Shown: positions 26,523-34,018 of the stretch, in pieces
How the letters are laid out: every line of letters begins with the position of its first letter
Position numbering within the stretch: the first letter of the stretch is position 1
IMG/VR virus record: IMGVR_UViG_3300025892_000042
Coordinates: 1 to 43,870 of that record
DNA length: 43,870 nucleotides
Direction: 5' to 3' (one strand)
Source of the DNA: a virus
Made by a program: the position numbers and the translations under genes
Notes under the pieces: generated by a model
What the model was told of the DNA's origin: nothing
The model's input: only the letters and a program-made list of their open reading frames with translations
The model's database searches: none

Positions 26523-26888
26523 TTATTTAGGCTTACGAACCAGTTGGACTGATTTTCTCTTGCTTCGTTTCATGGCAAGATTACTAAGGCTTGTGATTGG
26601 ACCGATCTTTACACTGACATCTTTTGTGTTCATCATCATCAAGACATCCTTGAATTTCGCTAATTCTTTACGCAGAAAAATATTAATAGGGATCATCCTA
26701 TTGCTTTCCCACCACCAAGTTTGACACAATTTAATGAATTTTTCTCTGGCGTTTGTGTGTATTTCTTCGTACACATAGATAGAGGTAATAGAGGTATCTT
26801 GGTTGTTGATTACCCCAACGTACTCTTTTCCACCGTATTCGACGACCGAGATAAACGGAAAGTTCTTTTCTATGTCGTTTAACAGCAT
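26523..26888 (-). CDS. Conserved protein of unknown function
   Basis: A 121-residue protein on the opposite strand to its neighbours. It begins MLLNDIEKNFPFISVVEYGG, has a strand-rich first half (EYVGVINNQDTSITSIYVYE), then a helical WWWESNRMIPI segment with three adjacent Trp, and a Lys/Arg-rich end. The pattern reminds me of a small conserved protein of marine T4-like phages with no known function. Its stop abuts that of the DnaE-like gene (convergent). A possible late box on the minus strand lies at 26933-26940. Confidence 0.7.
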   Translation of the reverse strand: MLLNDIEKNFPFISVVEYGGKEYVGVINNQDTSITSIYVYEEIHTNAREKFIKLCQTWWWESNRMIPINIFLRKELAKFKDVLMMMNTKDVSVKIGPITSLSNLAMKRSKRKSVQLVRKPK

Positions 26889-26897
26889 TTTAATATC

Positions 26898-26905
26898 AAT
26901 AAATA
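26898..26905 (+). promoter_or_regulatory. Late promoter box for the 26915 gene
   Basis: AATAAATA, with a predicted start at 26911, four bases before the ATG. No Shine-Dalgarno is present. Confidence 0.65.
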
Positions 26906-26914
26906 CATAAGATT

Positions 26915-27700
26915 ATGCAACTTGTGCCAAAATATTTATTAAATAACAGTGTGACTCTTACCGCAAACCTGGCAGGAGAAATAACGGAGTATAGATCAGT
27001 GTATCAGAGAAATTTAAACATCGCAAAAGGAATAGACAACCTAGTTCAATTCAATGTGCTTAATGCAGATCAGAAACCCGTGTCTATACTGGATACATAC
27101 ACACCTAAGTTTCAAATGTATGACGAAAACAACAGATTAGTAGTATCAAAAGATGGAACAGTGATCGAGACATCTACACCAAGCAAAGTGGGACACTTTA
27201 CAATTACGATATCTGAAAATGATTTATTAAACTTAAAATCCCAATACATGCATTACATTGTGTATCTACAAAAAAATTCAGATGCATCAAAAACTATATT
27301 GCATAGTGGTACTAATTTTTCAAATAAAGGCACAGTGTTTGTGAGCACAGAAGAATTTCCAGGTCCAATAGATTCGTATTCAGTGACAACATTTACTGAA
27401 GACAACCCAAGTTCAGGGGTGTTTGTTTCAGAAACAATCACAGCAGAACCAACAATCAATGGCAATTCGGCACTGCACACTGTGGCATATTATCTTGATG
27501 AAGCAGTTGGTGATATCGTTGTGCAAGGAACTCTTGCCAATCAAGTTGATGGAGATACATTTTGGTCAGATATTAACACCTTCACGTCAACACTTTCAGA
27601 CAGTTTAGAATATGTAAACTTCAATGGAGTATACAGTTATTTGAGATTCAAGCATACACTCACTTCTGGTAGCGTTACCAAAATATTAATTCGAAATTAA
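26915..27700 (+). CDS. Late beta-rich protein, probable virion component
   Basis: A 261-residue protein with a strongly beta-stranded composition: N-terminal NNSVTLTANLAGEITEYRSV, KFQMYDENNRLVVSKDG, then a second domain from about 150 rich in Ser, Thr, Gly and Val. The first 120 residues resemble the N-terminal domain of baseplate-upper/neck-type proteins (a strand with 'K...D..pv.F.V....p...D..' pattern), but I cannot name a homologue. The late box directly upstream supports a structural role (tail or fibre). No transmembrane segment. The end of the gene abuts the primase promoter. Confidence 0.75.
   Translation: MQLVPKYLLNNSVTLTANLAGEITEYRSVYQRNLNIAKGIDNLVQFNVLNADQKPVSILDTYTPKFQMYDENNRLVVSKDGTVIETSTPSKVGHFTITISENDLLNLKSQYMHYIVYLQKNSDASKTILHSGTNFSNKGTVFVSTEEFPGPIDSYSVTTFTEDNPSSGVFVSETITAEPTINGNSALHTVAYYLDEAVGDIVVQGTLANQVDGDTFWSDINTFTSTLSDSLEYVNFNGVYSYLRFKHTLTSGSVTKILIRN
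26933..26940 (-). promoter_or_regulatory. Possible late box on the minus strand
   Basis: AATAAATA read on the minus strand, 45 bp before the start codon of the 26888 gene and inside the first codons of the plus-strand gene. If used, the two opposing transcripts overlap. It may be coincidental in this A+T-rich sequence. Confidence 0.35.
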
Positions 27701-27729
27701 TTGACTTTTATCACTTTTTAATTTATAAT
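27701..27729 (+). promoter_or_regulatory. Sigma70-type promoter of primase, leaderless arrangement
   Basis: TTGACT (27701-27706), 17 bp, TATAAT (27724-27729). The predicted start at 27736 is the A of the primase ATG. The same sequence and spacing occur at 19809. Confidence 0.8.
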
Positions 27730-27735
27730 AAAAGC

Positions 27736-28740
27736 ATGAATATTGTGCTTGACGTTTTACAAACTTATCTTCCTTCTAAAAGAAAACAGACCCCTAGTGG
27801 TTGGGTGGCTTTCAACGCACCGTGTTGTCAACACAACGGCACAACTCCTGATACAAGACAACGAGGAGGATTGATTGCCAAAGCAGACGAGAGTGTAAGT
27901 TTCCATTGTTTCAACTGTGGGTTTAAAACAAGTTGGCGTATCGGAAGAAATTTATCATATAAAATGAAAAAATTTATGAGATGGTTGAACATGCCTGATG
28001 ACGTAATCACAAAATTGGCACTTCAGGTTTTACAACAAAAGACCGATGACACTGGATTTAAATCGATTGTCACATTGCCAAAATTTACGATTAAGGAACT
28101 GCCGCCTAAAGCAAAACCAATACATGAATGGGCAACATACAAAGATTTAGAACCGGGCGGTGTTGATAAAGATTTATTTTCTGTGATGGAATATATTGTT
28201 AAAAGAAAATTGACACTGGATGATTATGATTTTTATTGGAGTCCTGAAGCAGGATTCAGAGATAGATTGATTATACCTTTTATGCATCAAGCAAAAATTG
28301 TTGGATACACAGCAAGAAAGGTTGTGGAGAGTAAAGTAAAATATCTATCAGAACAACAACCAGGATATGTGTTCAACACAGATGCTCAAGATGATGACAG
28401 AAAATATATCGTAGCAATGGAAGGTCCCATTGATGCACTTGCTGTTGATGGCGTTGCTCTATTAGGCAGTGAGATCAAAGAACAACAATCGACACTGGTG
28501 AATAGTCTAGGAAAACATGTGATTGTGGTTCCCGACAGAGACGAAGCAGGACAAAAACTAGTTTGGGACAGTCTTGAAACAGGATGGAGTGTCAGTATGC
28601 CGGATTGGGATCAAGAAATCAAGGATGTCAATGATGCTGTATGTAAATATGGTAGACTTCATACATTGTACACAATAATTAAAAATGCTGAAGATTCACA
28701 ATTAAAAACTAAACTGAGGATGAAAAAATGGTTCGCATAA
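27736..28740 (+). CDS. 61: DNA primase (T4 gp61-like)
   Basis: It makes RNA primers on the lagging strand with gp41. The 334-residue protein has an N-terminal zinc site (Cys30/Cys31 and His33 with Cys58 and Cys61, in FHCFNCGFKTSW) and a TOPRIM catalytic domain: YIVAMEGPIDALAVDGVALLG gives the catalytic Glu, and VIVVPDRDEAGQ gives the acidic DxD pair. This is close to T4 gp61 (342 aa). It has its own promoter and overlaps the small 28728 gene by 13 bases. Primase and gp41 are separated by two small genes and the carbamoyltransferase, unlike T4. Confidence 0.92.
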   Translation: MNIVLDVLQTYLPSKRKQTPSGWVAFNAPCCQHNGTTPDTRQRGGLIAKADESVSFHCFNCGFKTSWRIGRNLSYKMKKFMRWLNMPDDVITKLALQVLQQKTDDTGFKSIVTLPKFTIKELPPKAKPIHEWATYKDLEPGGVDKDLFSVMEYIVKRKLTLDDYDFYWSPEAGFRDRLIIPFMHQAKIVGYTARKVVESKVKYLSEQQPGYVFNTDAQDDDRKYIVAMEGPIDALAVDGVALLGSEIKEQQSTLVNSLGKHVIVVPDRDEAGQKLVWDSLETGWSVSMPDWDQEIKDVNDAVCKYGRLHTLYTIIKNAEDSQLKTKLRMKKWFA

Positions 28741-28862
28741 AAAATTTTATAAAAAAAGCGATTTCAATTTTGTTTTTCCCTATCACAAAACTTGTAACAT
28801 ACATCAAATACAAGAAGAAGATTAGAGAATTACAAAAAAGAGACCCTTTTATTTACAAATAG
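28728..28862 (+). CDS. Small basic membrane-associated protein
   Basis: A 44-residue protein starting MVRIKNFIKKAISILFFPIT with a hydrophobic stretch (AISILFFPITKLVTYI) flanked by Lys/Arg, then KYKKKIRELQKRDPFIYK. It resembles a tiny conserved gene of marine T4-like phages. The start overlaps the primase end by 13 bases, and the stop lies 1 base before the next ATG. A membrane peptide is likely; the function is unknown. Confidence 0.65.
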   Translation: MVRIKNFIKKAISILFFPITKLVTYIKYKKKIRELQKRDPFIYK

Positions 28863-28863
28863 A

Positions 28864-29040
28864 ATGTATTTTGTAATAGAAGGAATTCACACAAATCCAA
28901 ATAATATGAAAACTTTGGATAAAACAACGAGAAAGGAATACGGTCCTATGAATAAAAAAGAAGCCAACGAACTAGCAAAGTCGTTGATTCAAAAAAATAT
29001 AGACGATTTTTATCATAGAGCTTGGGTAATTGAAAGATGA
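28864..29040 (+). CDS. Small protein of unknown function
   Basis: A 58-residue protein, MYFVIEGIHTNPNNMKTLDK and a second half KKEANELAKSLIQKNIDDFY that is a charged helix, ending RAWVIER. It starts 1 base after the preceding stop and ends in an ATGA overlap with the carbamoyltransferase start. The two overlaps and a clean open frame support its being real. I know no function. Confidence 0.65.
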   Translation: MYFVIEGIHTNPNNMKTLDKTTRKEYGPMNKKEANELAKSLIQKNIDDFYHRAWVIER

Positions 29041-30038
29041 TAGTTTGGGGTATAACAGGAAACAATCACGATGCCAGTTTGGCAGTGATGGAATGGAAGG
29101 TACAAGGATTAACTGATCACTATGCTCTAAAATTAAAATGGGCAGGCATGAGCAAAGACTTCAGTGGTGTGCCTGGTGATCCTACCCTGTGTCCGAAACT
29201 AATGGCAGAAGTAAGAGCAAATCCTAAATGGGCCTACCCTGCAAAGATTTATTTTTATGAAAAGCCTTTGAAGAAAACTATGAGACAACTGATTGCAGGA
29301 CAAGGTTGGAAATGGAAAGAAAATAATATTAAAAAGTTTTTAGCAAAATCTGGTGTACACAATGTTCCTATAGAATATATTGATCATCATCATAGCCATG
29401 CGGCATATGGATATTACACATCGGGATTTAAAAATGCGGCAGTTGTTGTTTTAGATTCGATTGGTGAGTTTGAAACATTTACTATTTGGCATGGCAGAGG
29501 TACCAAGTTAGAAAAGAAATACACTCAAAGATATCCTCACAGCATTGGATTGTTTTATTCAGCAATGACTCAAAGAATAGGATTTCAAGCAAACGCAGAA
29601 GAATACAAATTGGAACAATTGGCTAAAAAAGGCAATTGGAGAAAATATTATAGATTGTTTATGGAAGAAATTATCGACACTAGAATGCCTTTCAAAACAA
29701 GAATAAATCTACACAGAGGTTGTAATTGGTGGAGACCAGAATTGAACACAGAAGAAGACATGGCAGATCTAGCCGCAACTACACAGCACATTTTTGAACA
29801 AGTGTTGATGTGTGCAAGTTCGTGGATACAGATGAATATCAAAACATCAAACATAGTTTTGGTAGGCGGGTGTGCATTGAATAAAACTGCTGTGAGTAAA
29901 TTAAATGCAGTTTGGGATGATATATGGGTGCCAACAAATCCTGGTGATCCTGGATCGTGTATAGGTGCCGTGTGTGCCAAATATCAAAAGCACATTGACT
30001 TTCACGGAGAAATGTGGTATAATAAGGACAATGGTTAA
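29037..30038 (+). CDS. Carbamoyltransferase (NodU/CmcH N-domain type)
   Basis: NodU/CmcH-type enzymes move a carbamoyl group from carbamoyl phosphate through an adenylate to a hydroxyl on a sugar or antibiotic. The 333-residue protein opens WGITGNNHDASLAVME, and has YIDHHHSHAAYGYYTSGFKN (the metal-binding HxxxH of the Kae1-like domain), VVVLDSIGEFETFTIWHG, a GLFYSAMTQRIGF segment, and IVLVGGCALNKTAVSKL. Full-length relatives are about 550 aa and add a C-terminal YrdC-like half, which is missing. Such short forms occur in marine phages. The target could be a glycan from the island or a nucleotide. It ends over the start of gp41, with gp41's promoter inside its last codons. Confidence 0.88.
   Translation: MIVWGITGNNHDASLAVMEWKVQGLTDHYALKLKWAGMSKDFSGVPGDPTLCPKLMAEVRANPKWAYPAKIYFYEKPLKKTMRQLIAGQGWKWKENNIKKFLAKSGVHNVPIEYIDHHHSHAAYGYYTSGFKNAAVVVLDSIGEFETFTIWHGRGTKLEKKYTQRYPHSIGLFYSAMTQRIGFQANAEEYKLEQLAKKGNWRKYYRLFMEEIIDTRMPFKTRINLHRGCNWWRPELNTEEDMADLAATTQHIFEQVLMCASSWIQMNIKTSNIVLVGGCALNKTAVSKLNAVWDDIWVPTNPGDPGSCIGAVCAKYQKHIDFHGEMWYNKDNG
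29995..30023 (+). promoter_or_regulatory. Sigma70-type promoter of gp41, inside the preceding gene
   Basis: TTGACT (29995-30000), 17 bp, TATAAT (30018-30023). The predicted start at 30030 is one base before the gp41 ATG at 30031. It lies within the last codons of the carbamoyltransferase gene. Confidence 0.8.
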
Positions 30039-31488
30039 ACAAAATAAAGATTACGGATACGAGATACAAAAACTGTATCTTGAAATGATGTTAAGTGACG
30101 CAGAAACATTTGTGCGTTGTCAGTCCATATTTGATTACACACTGTTTGATAGAAAACTTCAAGAAACAGCAGACTTTGTGAACAAGTATGTTGTTCAATA
30201 TAATTCATTGCCAACATATGACATTGTGAACAAGTCGTGTAATATGGAATTGAAGGCGGCAGATAATTTAACTGAAGAACATTTCAATTGGTTATTAGAT
30301 GACTTTGAAACATTTGTTAGACACAAAAGTTTGGAAAGAGCAATATTAAAAAGTGCTGATATGTTAGAAAACGGTGAATATGGTCCAGTTGAAGAATTGG
30401 TCAAGAAGGCAGTACAAATAGGATTACACAAAGATATAGGAACAGATTATTTTGATGATCCCAAAGCAAGACTAATGGGATTAAAAGATCAAAACGGTCA
30501 AGTTAGCACAGGCTGGACAACACTAGATAAAAAATTGTTTGGTGGATTCAACAAAGGTGAATTGAATATATTTGCTGGTGGATCTGGTGCAGGTAAGTCT
30601 TTGTTCCTTGCAAACTTAGGTTGTAATTGGGTGCTGAATGGTTTAAATGTTGCATATGTATCATTTGAATTAAGTGAAGCACTAGTAAGTATGAGACTAG
30701 ATTCTATGCTCACTGATGTGCCTGCTAGAGAAATATTTAAAGATTTAGATGGTGTAGAAATGAAAGTTAAACTGCTTGGCAAAAAAGCAGGTAAGTTTCA
30801 AATCAAATACATGGCAAGTGGTAAAAACGCAAACGATTTAAGAAGTTATCTCAAAGAATATGAAATTAAAACTGGCAGTAAACTAGATGTTATACTGGTT
30901 GACTATTTGGATCTTATGATGCCAATCAGTAGAAAAGTTTCTCCAAGTGATTTGTTTGTTAAAGATAAATTTGTATCTGAAGAATTAAGAAACTTGTCAA
31001 TGGAATTAAATGTTATCTTTGTCACAGCATCACAGTTGAACAGAGGTGCAGTTGAAGAAATTGAATTTGACCACAGTCATATATCAGGAGGTTTAAGTAA
31101 AATACAAACTGCTGATAATGTGTTTGGTATCTTTACAAGTAGAGCAATGAGAGAACGTGGTAGATATCAAATACAATTAATGAAAACTAGATCATCTAGC
31201 GGTGTTGGTCAGAAAATAGATTTAGAATTTGATTTAGATAGTTTAAGAATAAGAGATCTAGCAGAAGATGATTCAGGACAAAATTATGGTAGCAGTGGCA
31301 ATAGTACCATATATAACTCATTGAAAAAAACTTCAACAGTTATAGATGATAATGCAACAGATTCATCTGAATCACAAGAAAAAGTTCCTAATCCTACAAA
31401 AGGACAATCGTTGCACAAAGCCGATACAGATAATACAGATCAAACAAAGTTGAGGGACTTTTTAAAGAACCTTGATGGCGATGAATAA
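30031..31488 (+). CDS. 41: Replicative DNA helicase (T4 gp41, DnaB-like)
   Basis: This hexameric 5'-3' helicase drives the phage fork with primase gp61. The start at 30031 is fixed by the promoter just upstream; an in-frame codon at 29965 falls inside the preceding gene. The 485-residue protein has a helical N-domain (1-140), then Walker A AGGSGAGKS (182-190), LDVILVDYLDLM (Walker B), FVTASQLNR (sensor, H3-type) and a C-terminal arginine-finger region (SRAMRERGRYQIQLMKTRSS). A Ser/Asp-rich tail follows (430-485). It has its own promoter and a 3' overlap with the 31481 gene. Confidence 0.93.
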   Translation: MVKQNKDYGYEIQKLYLEMMLSDAETFVRCQSIFDYTLFDRKLQETADFVNKYVVQYNSLPTYDIVNKSCNMELKAADNLTEEHFNWLLDDFETFVRHKSLERAILKSADMLENGEYGPVEELVKKAVQIGLHKDIGTDYFDDPKARLMGLKDQNGQVSTGWTTLDKKLFGGFNKGELNIFAGGSGAGKSLFLANLGCNWVLNGLNVAYVSFELSEALVSMRLDSMLTDVPAREIFKDLDGVEMKVKLLGKKAGKFQIKYMASGKNANDLRSYLKEYEIKTGSKLDVILVDYLDLMMPISRKVSPSDLFVKDKFVSEELRNLSMELNVIFVTASQLNRGAVEEIEFDHSHISGGLSKIQTADNVFGIFTSRAMRERGRYQIQLMKTRSSSGVGQKIDLEFDLDSLRIRDLAEDDSGQNYGSSGNSTIYNSLKKTSTVIDDNATDSSESQEKVPNPTKGQSLHKADTDNTDQTKLRDFLKNLDGDE

Positions 31489-32311
31489 ACAATACAAAAG
31501 AATAGTAATTCCAAAAGGTTTAGATTTAGGAACCAGCAGACGTACTTGTACTCAGTTGGCAAACACAATTAGTGTAAGTTCTGGTTTAGAAATATTTTCA
31601 GATGTTGATCATATCCAACAAGGAGATTTAGTAATACTTGGTGGTGTTGGTGGACACGATGGTTTTCAAAAGTATCATGAGTCTTTTCAAGAAAAAAATA
31701 TCGATTATGTGAATGTTGAAAAAGGATATTGTAATTGGTGGAAGCCGGTTTATTGGAGAGTTACGTTCAACGAAAATCAAATCTCAGATATAAAAGGCGA
31801 ATACACTAACGAACGATTTGCCAAATTTAAACTAAAAATAAAACAATGGCAAATGGGAGATCAAGTATACATAGTTGCTCCTAGTCAAAACGGATTAGAT
31901 GTGTATGGTATCAAACAAAATGTAGATCAATGGATAGAATCTACCACACAAGAAATTAAAAAACACACAAACAGACCAATTAAAGTTAGAAAGAAGATGC
32001 CTAAAAAAGCAAGAGGTTCAAGAGGTTTTTGTGGTTCTTTAGAAAACATTTACTGCGTGATCAGTTTACACACCATGGCAATGACCGAAGCATTACGAGA
32101 AGGATGTCCTGTAATCAGTCTTGTGCCAGGTTGTCTAAAAGATTACAGTGTAAACTCAATTGATAAGATTAATAATTTGTATTATCCAGAAAACAGACAA
32201 TACTTGTTTAACTGTTTAACCAATTTACAATTCAACTCTGACGAATTGATAAACGGTTTTGCTTGGAACACCATGAGCAAATACTATGGAATCGATATCA
32301 AGAAAGCCTAG
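31481..32311 (+). CDS. GT-B-like glycan protein (4 of 4 relatives), orphan
   Basis: The start at 31481 gives 276 aa; ATG at 31475 is an equally possible start. The shared blocks of the island family are present: VYIVAPSQNG, WIESTTQEIKKHTNRPIKVR, and YCVISLHTMAMTEALREGCP followed by VISL. They align with the 16420, 17214 and 18984 products, yet this copy lies 11.7 kb away, overlapping the 3' end of gp41 by 8 bases. It has a likely sugar-nucleotide or glycan role. The gene ends 86 bases before the opposing amidinotransferase gene. Confidence 0.65.
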   Translation: MNKQYKRIVIPKGLDLGTSRRTCTQLANTISVSSGLEIFSDVDHIQQGDLVILGGVGGHDGFQKYHESFQEKNIDYVNVEKGYCNWWKPVYWRVTFNENQISDIKGEYTNERFAKFKLKIKQWQMGDQVYIVAPSQNGLDVYGIKQNVDQWIESTTQEIKKHTNRPIKVRKKMPKKARGSRGFCGSLENIYCVISLHTMAMTEALREGCPVISLVPGCLKDYSVNSIDKINNLYYPENRQYLFNCLTNLQFNSDELINGFAWNTMSKYYGIDIKKA

Positions 32312-32327
32312 AGGCGGACAGCAAAAT

Positions 32328-32372
32328 TCCGCGAAGCGGTAACGCAGAAATTCCAAATCCGCGAAGCGGTAA
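32328..32372. repeat. Two 15-bp direct repeats with GCGAAGC mini-hairpins
   Basis: TCCGCGAAGCGGTAA occurs at 32328-32342 and 32358-32372, 30 bp apart. Each holds CCGC-GAA-GCGG, an inverted repeat with a GAA loop, and the core GCGAAGC is known as an exceptionally stable DNA mini-hairpin. A third degenerate copy (CGGTAAGC) follows at 32385-32392. The 85-bp gap between convergent genes is otherwise empty and noticeably richer in G+C than its surroundings. The role could be bidirectional termination or a scar of insertion. Confidence 0.8.
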
Positions 32373-32396
32373 GCACAGCGATTTCGGTAAGCAATT

Positions 32397-33470
32397 TTAA
32401 TCTATGATTTTTCTTTTGACGCCTCGTCTTTTGACATCAAGTGTGCTACAATGTATTCCACCGTCCCAAAACAAATAGTGTCTCTGTGGTACAACGTGGC
32501 AGTCTATGTGTAAGGACTTCAGTTTTGCAAACAGTTTGGGTATGTGTCGTGCAAACACAATGTTGTTTCTGTCTATCACCAACACATTGAGATCAAAGCA
32601 AACTTCTTGACTGTAACCTCTCCAATTCTCCAAGTACTTGTCTATCCAAGCAATGTCCATTTTGTTTTGTGCTTCTGCATAATCTTGTACATATCTGTCC
32701 ATTTTCAATTCAGGCAAACAGTCACTCACATCAATCAACTGTTTGTTGTGTAAGCATTCAGGCACCCATTCCTTGCCTGCGTGTATCACTGTGTCATCAT
32801 CTATCATGATGAAGCCGTGGTCAATGTGACCAAAGCCATTGAATTTTGTGCCGGCATTGTGATGAAATTTATACTGATTCAGTTCACGTTTGCACCATTC
32901 TAAACCTGAGGCTGAACCCGGTCCTTCGTGATTAACAATGATGGCATCACCTGCTTTGTACATGGTGGCAGTGTGCCACAACACCTTGTCCATCAATTTT
33001 TCTTTGTAGGTTTTGTCGTTCACAAACCAATCATCCCGGTTGTTCAAGTTCATCAACATGGGTGCTGGTTGGCTGATCCAACGATAACCTTGCTGAAACA
33101 ACTGTTCAAATATTCGGTAATAACTGATGGAGTCAAAGTATCTATCTGTGTAACTGGTGTAGGTTTGTATCACAGTGTTGCCCATCACCAACATGGCATC
33201 TCTAGGCACTATGGGTGCAATGGGAAACTGCACATCAAACTCTGGCATGGAGATAGGATCATAATACTGGTGCACATCTGGTCGCATCACTTCAATGTTG
33301 CCCTGCTTGAGAAAGTCAGCCAACTGATCCAGGTCCTGCTTGGTTTCTTCTAAAATTTTATTGAACTGTGTGGGGTTGTTGTGATGTGTCAACAGTTGAC
33401 TTGCTTGATCAGGATCATATGTGTCTCCCACTATCACAGTCTCCAACGGATCGTATTCTGTGTAAATCAT
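32397..33470 (-). CDS. Amidinotransferase (glycine/inosamine amidinotransferase family)
   Basis: These enzymes move the amidino group of arginine to an amine, giving ornithine and a guanidino compound. The 357-residue protein begins with the family strand PLETVIVGDTYD. It has the catalytic-pocket Asp175 in YKAGDAIIV, His215 and Asp217 in FGHIDHGFI, and the catalytic Cys341 in WDGGIHCSTLDVKRRG, which matches human AGAT (GGGxHC) and bacterial StrB. It is the last gene of the minus operon, joined by ATGA overlap to the oxygenase. The acceptor is unknown; glycine, an inosamine or a lysine-like amine are options. Local base composition is more G+C rich than the genome average. Confidence 0.9.
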   Translation of the reverse strand: MIYTEYDPLETVIVGDTYDPDQASQLLTHHNNPTQFNKILEETKQDLDQLADFLKQGNIEVMRPDVHQYYDPISMPEFDVQFPIAPIVPRDAMLVMGNTVIQTYTSYTDRYFDSISYYRIFEQLFQQGYRWISQPAPMLMNLNNRDDWFVNDKTYKEKLMDKVLWHTATMYKAGDAIIVNHEGPGSASGLEWCKRELNQYKFHHNAGTKFNGFGHIDHGFIMIDDDTVIHAGKEWVPECLHNKQLIDVSDCLPELKMDRYVQDYAEAQNKMDIAWIDKYLENWRGYSQEVCFDLNVLVIDRNNIVFARHIPKLFAKLKSLHIDCHVVPQRHYLFWDGGIHCSTLDVKRRGVKRKIID

Positions 33471-34018
33471 ATGTTTAGATATTTTACGTGCATGAAACTT
33501 TGTAGGCTACGTCTTTTTACATCTGGTGTAACAATTTTAGTCACAGCATGATACAGGTCTTCATTGTTGATCACAATTCTGTTGCCGATGGGTTCCAAGT
33601 ATTCGCCCTTGTCTGCATTGTCCTGTTTGAACAAAAACAATCCACCATCTTGAAAGTTCCAAGTGTCATTAAGAAAAAAGGTCACACCCACATAATCGAT
33701 GTCTTGTTTGTCCCAAGGCAGGAATCTGTCTTTGTGCCACGTGCTCACATAGGGATATTTCATTTCATGGTAACGCAGTGTGTGGTCATGTCCTGTGAGT
33801 AATTCTTTGGTGAAGTAACCTTGTTCAACCAACAAACCGAAAAAGAAATCTTTGGTTTCGTGATTGAGATAGAATAGATTACAATCATCTGTTTCGTGAT
33901 GATCTGTTTCATCATCATACCTTTCAAAACGTCCACCGTGCTGTGTGATATCATTTTGTATCAACTGATTAATTTTTGTCAGTTGTTCATCATTTAAAAA
34001 ATTATCTTTTATAATCAT
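33467..34018 (-). CDS. 2OG-Fe(II) oxygenase (prolyl-4-hydroxylase-like)
   Basis: A 183-residue jelly-roll protein with the full iron facial triad: His95-x-Asp97 (TWHKDRF), distal His157 (EDLYHAVTKI) and Arg170 (VKRRSLQSF) for 2-oxoglutarate, plus FLNDTW and GGLFLFK strands typical of the P4H family. Free amino acids, peptides and proteins are substrates of this family. It is flanked by an amidinotransferase and an aminotransferase with ATGA overlaps on both sides, pointing to joint action on a small molecule. Confidence 0.88.
   Translation of the reverse strand: MIIKDNFLNDEQLTKINQLIQNDITQHGGRFERYDDETDHHETDDCNLFYLNHETKDFFFGLLVEQGYFTKELLTGHDHTLRYHEMKYPYVSTWHKDRFLPWDKQDIDYVGVTFFLNDTWNFQDGGLFLFKQDNADKGEYLEPIGNRIVINNEDLYHAVTKIVTPDVKRRSLQSFMHVKYLNI

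Noticed and set aside
32328-32392. CRISPR-like array
   Set aside because: Only two exact repeats, 15 bp long with 15-bp spacers, each a mini-hairpin; no leader or cas genes.
32928-33353. 141-residue plus-strand frame inside the amidinotransferase gene
   Set aside because: It lies wholly opposite a gene with intact catalytic motifs and has no promoter or ribosome binding site.
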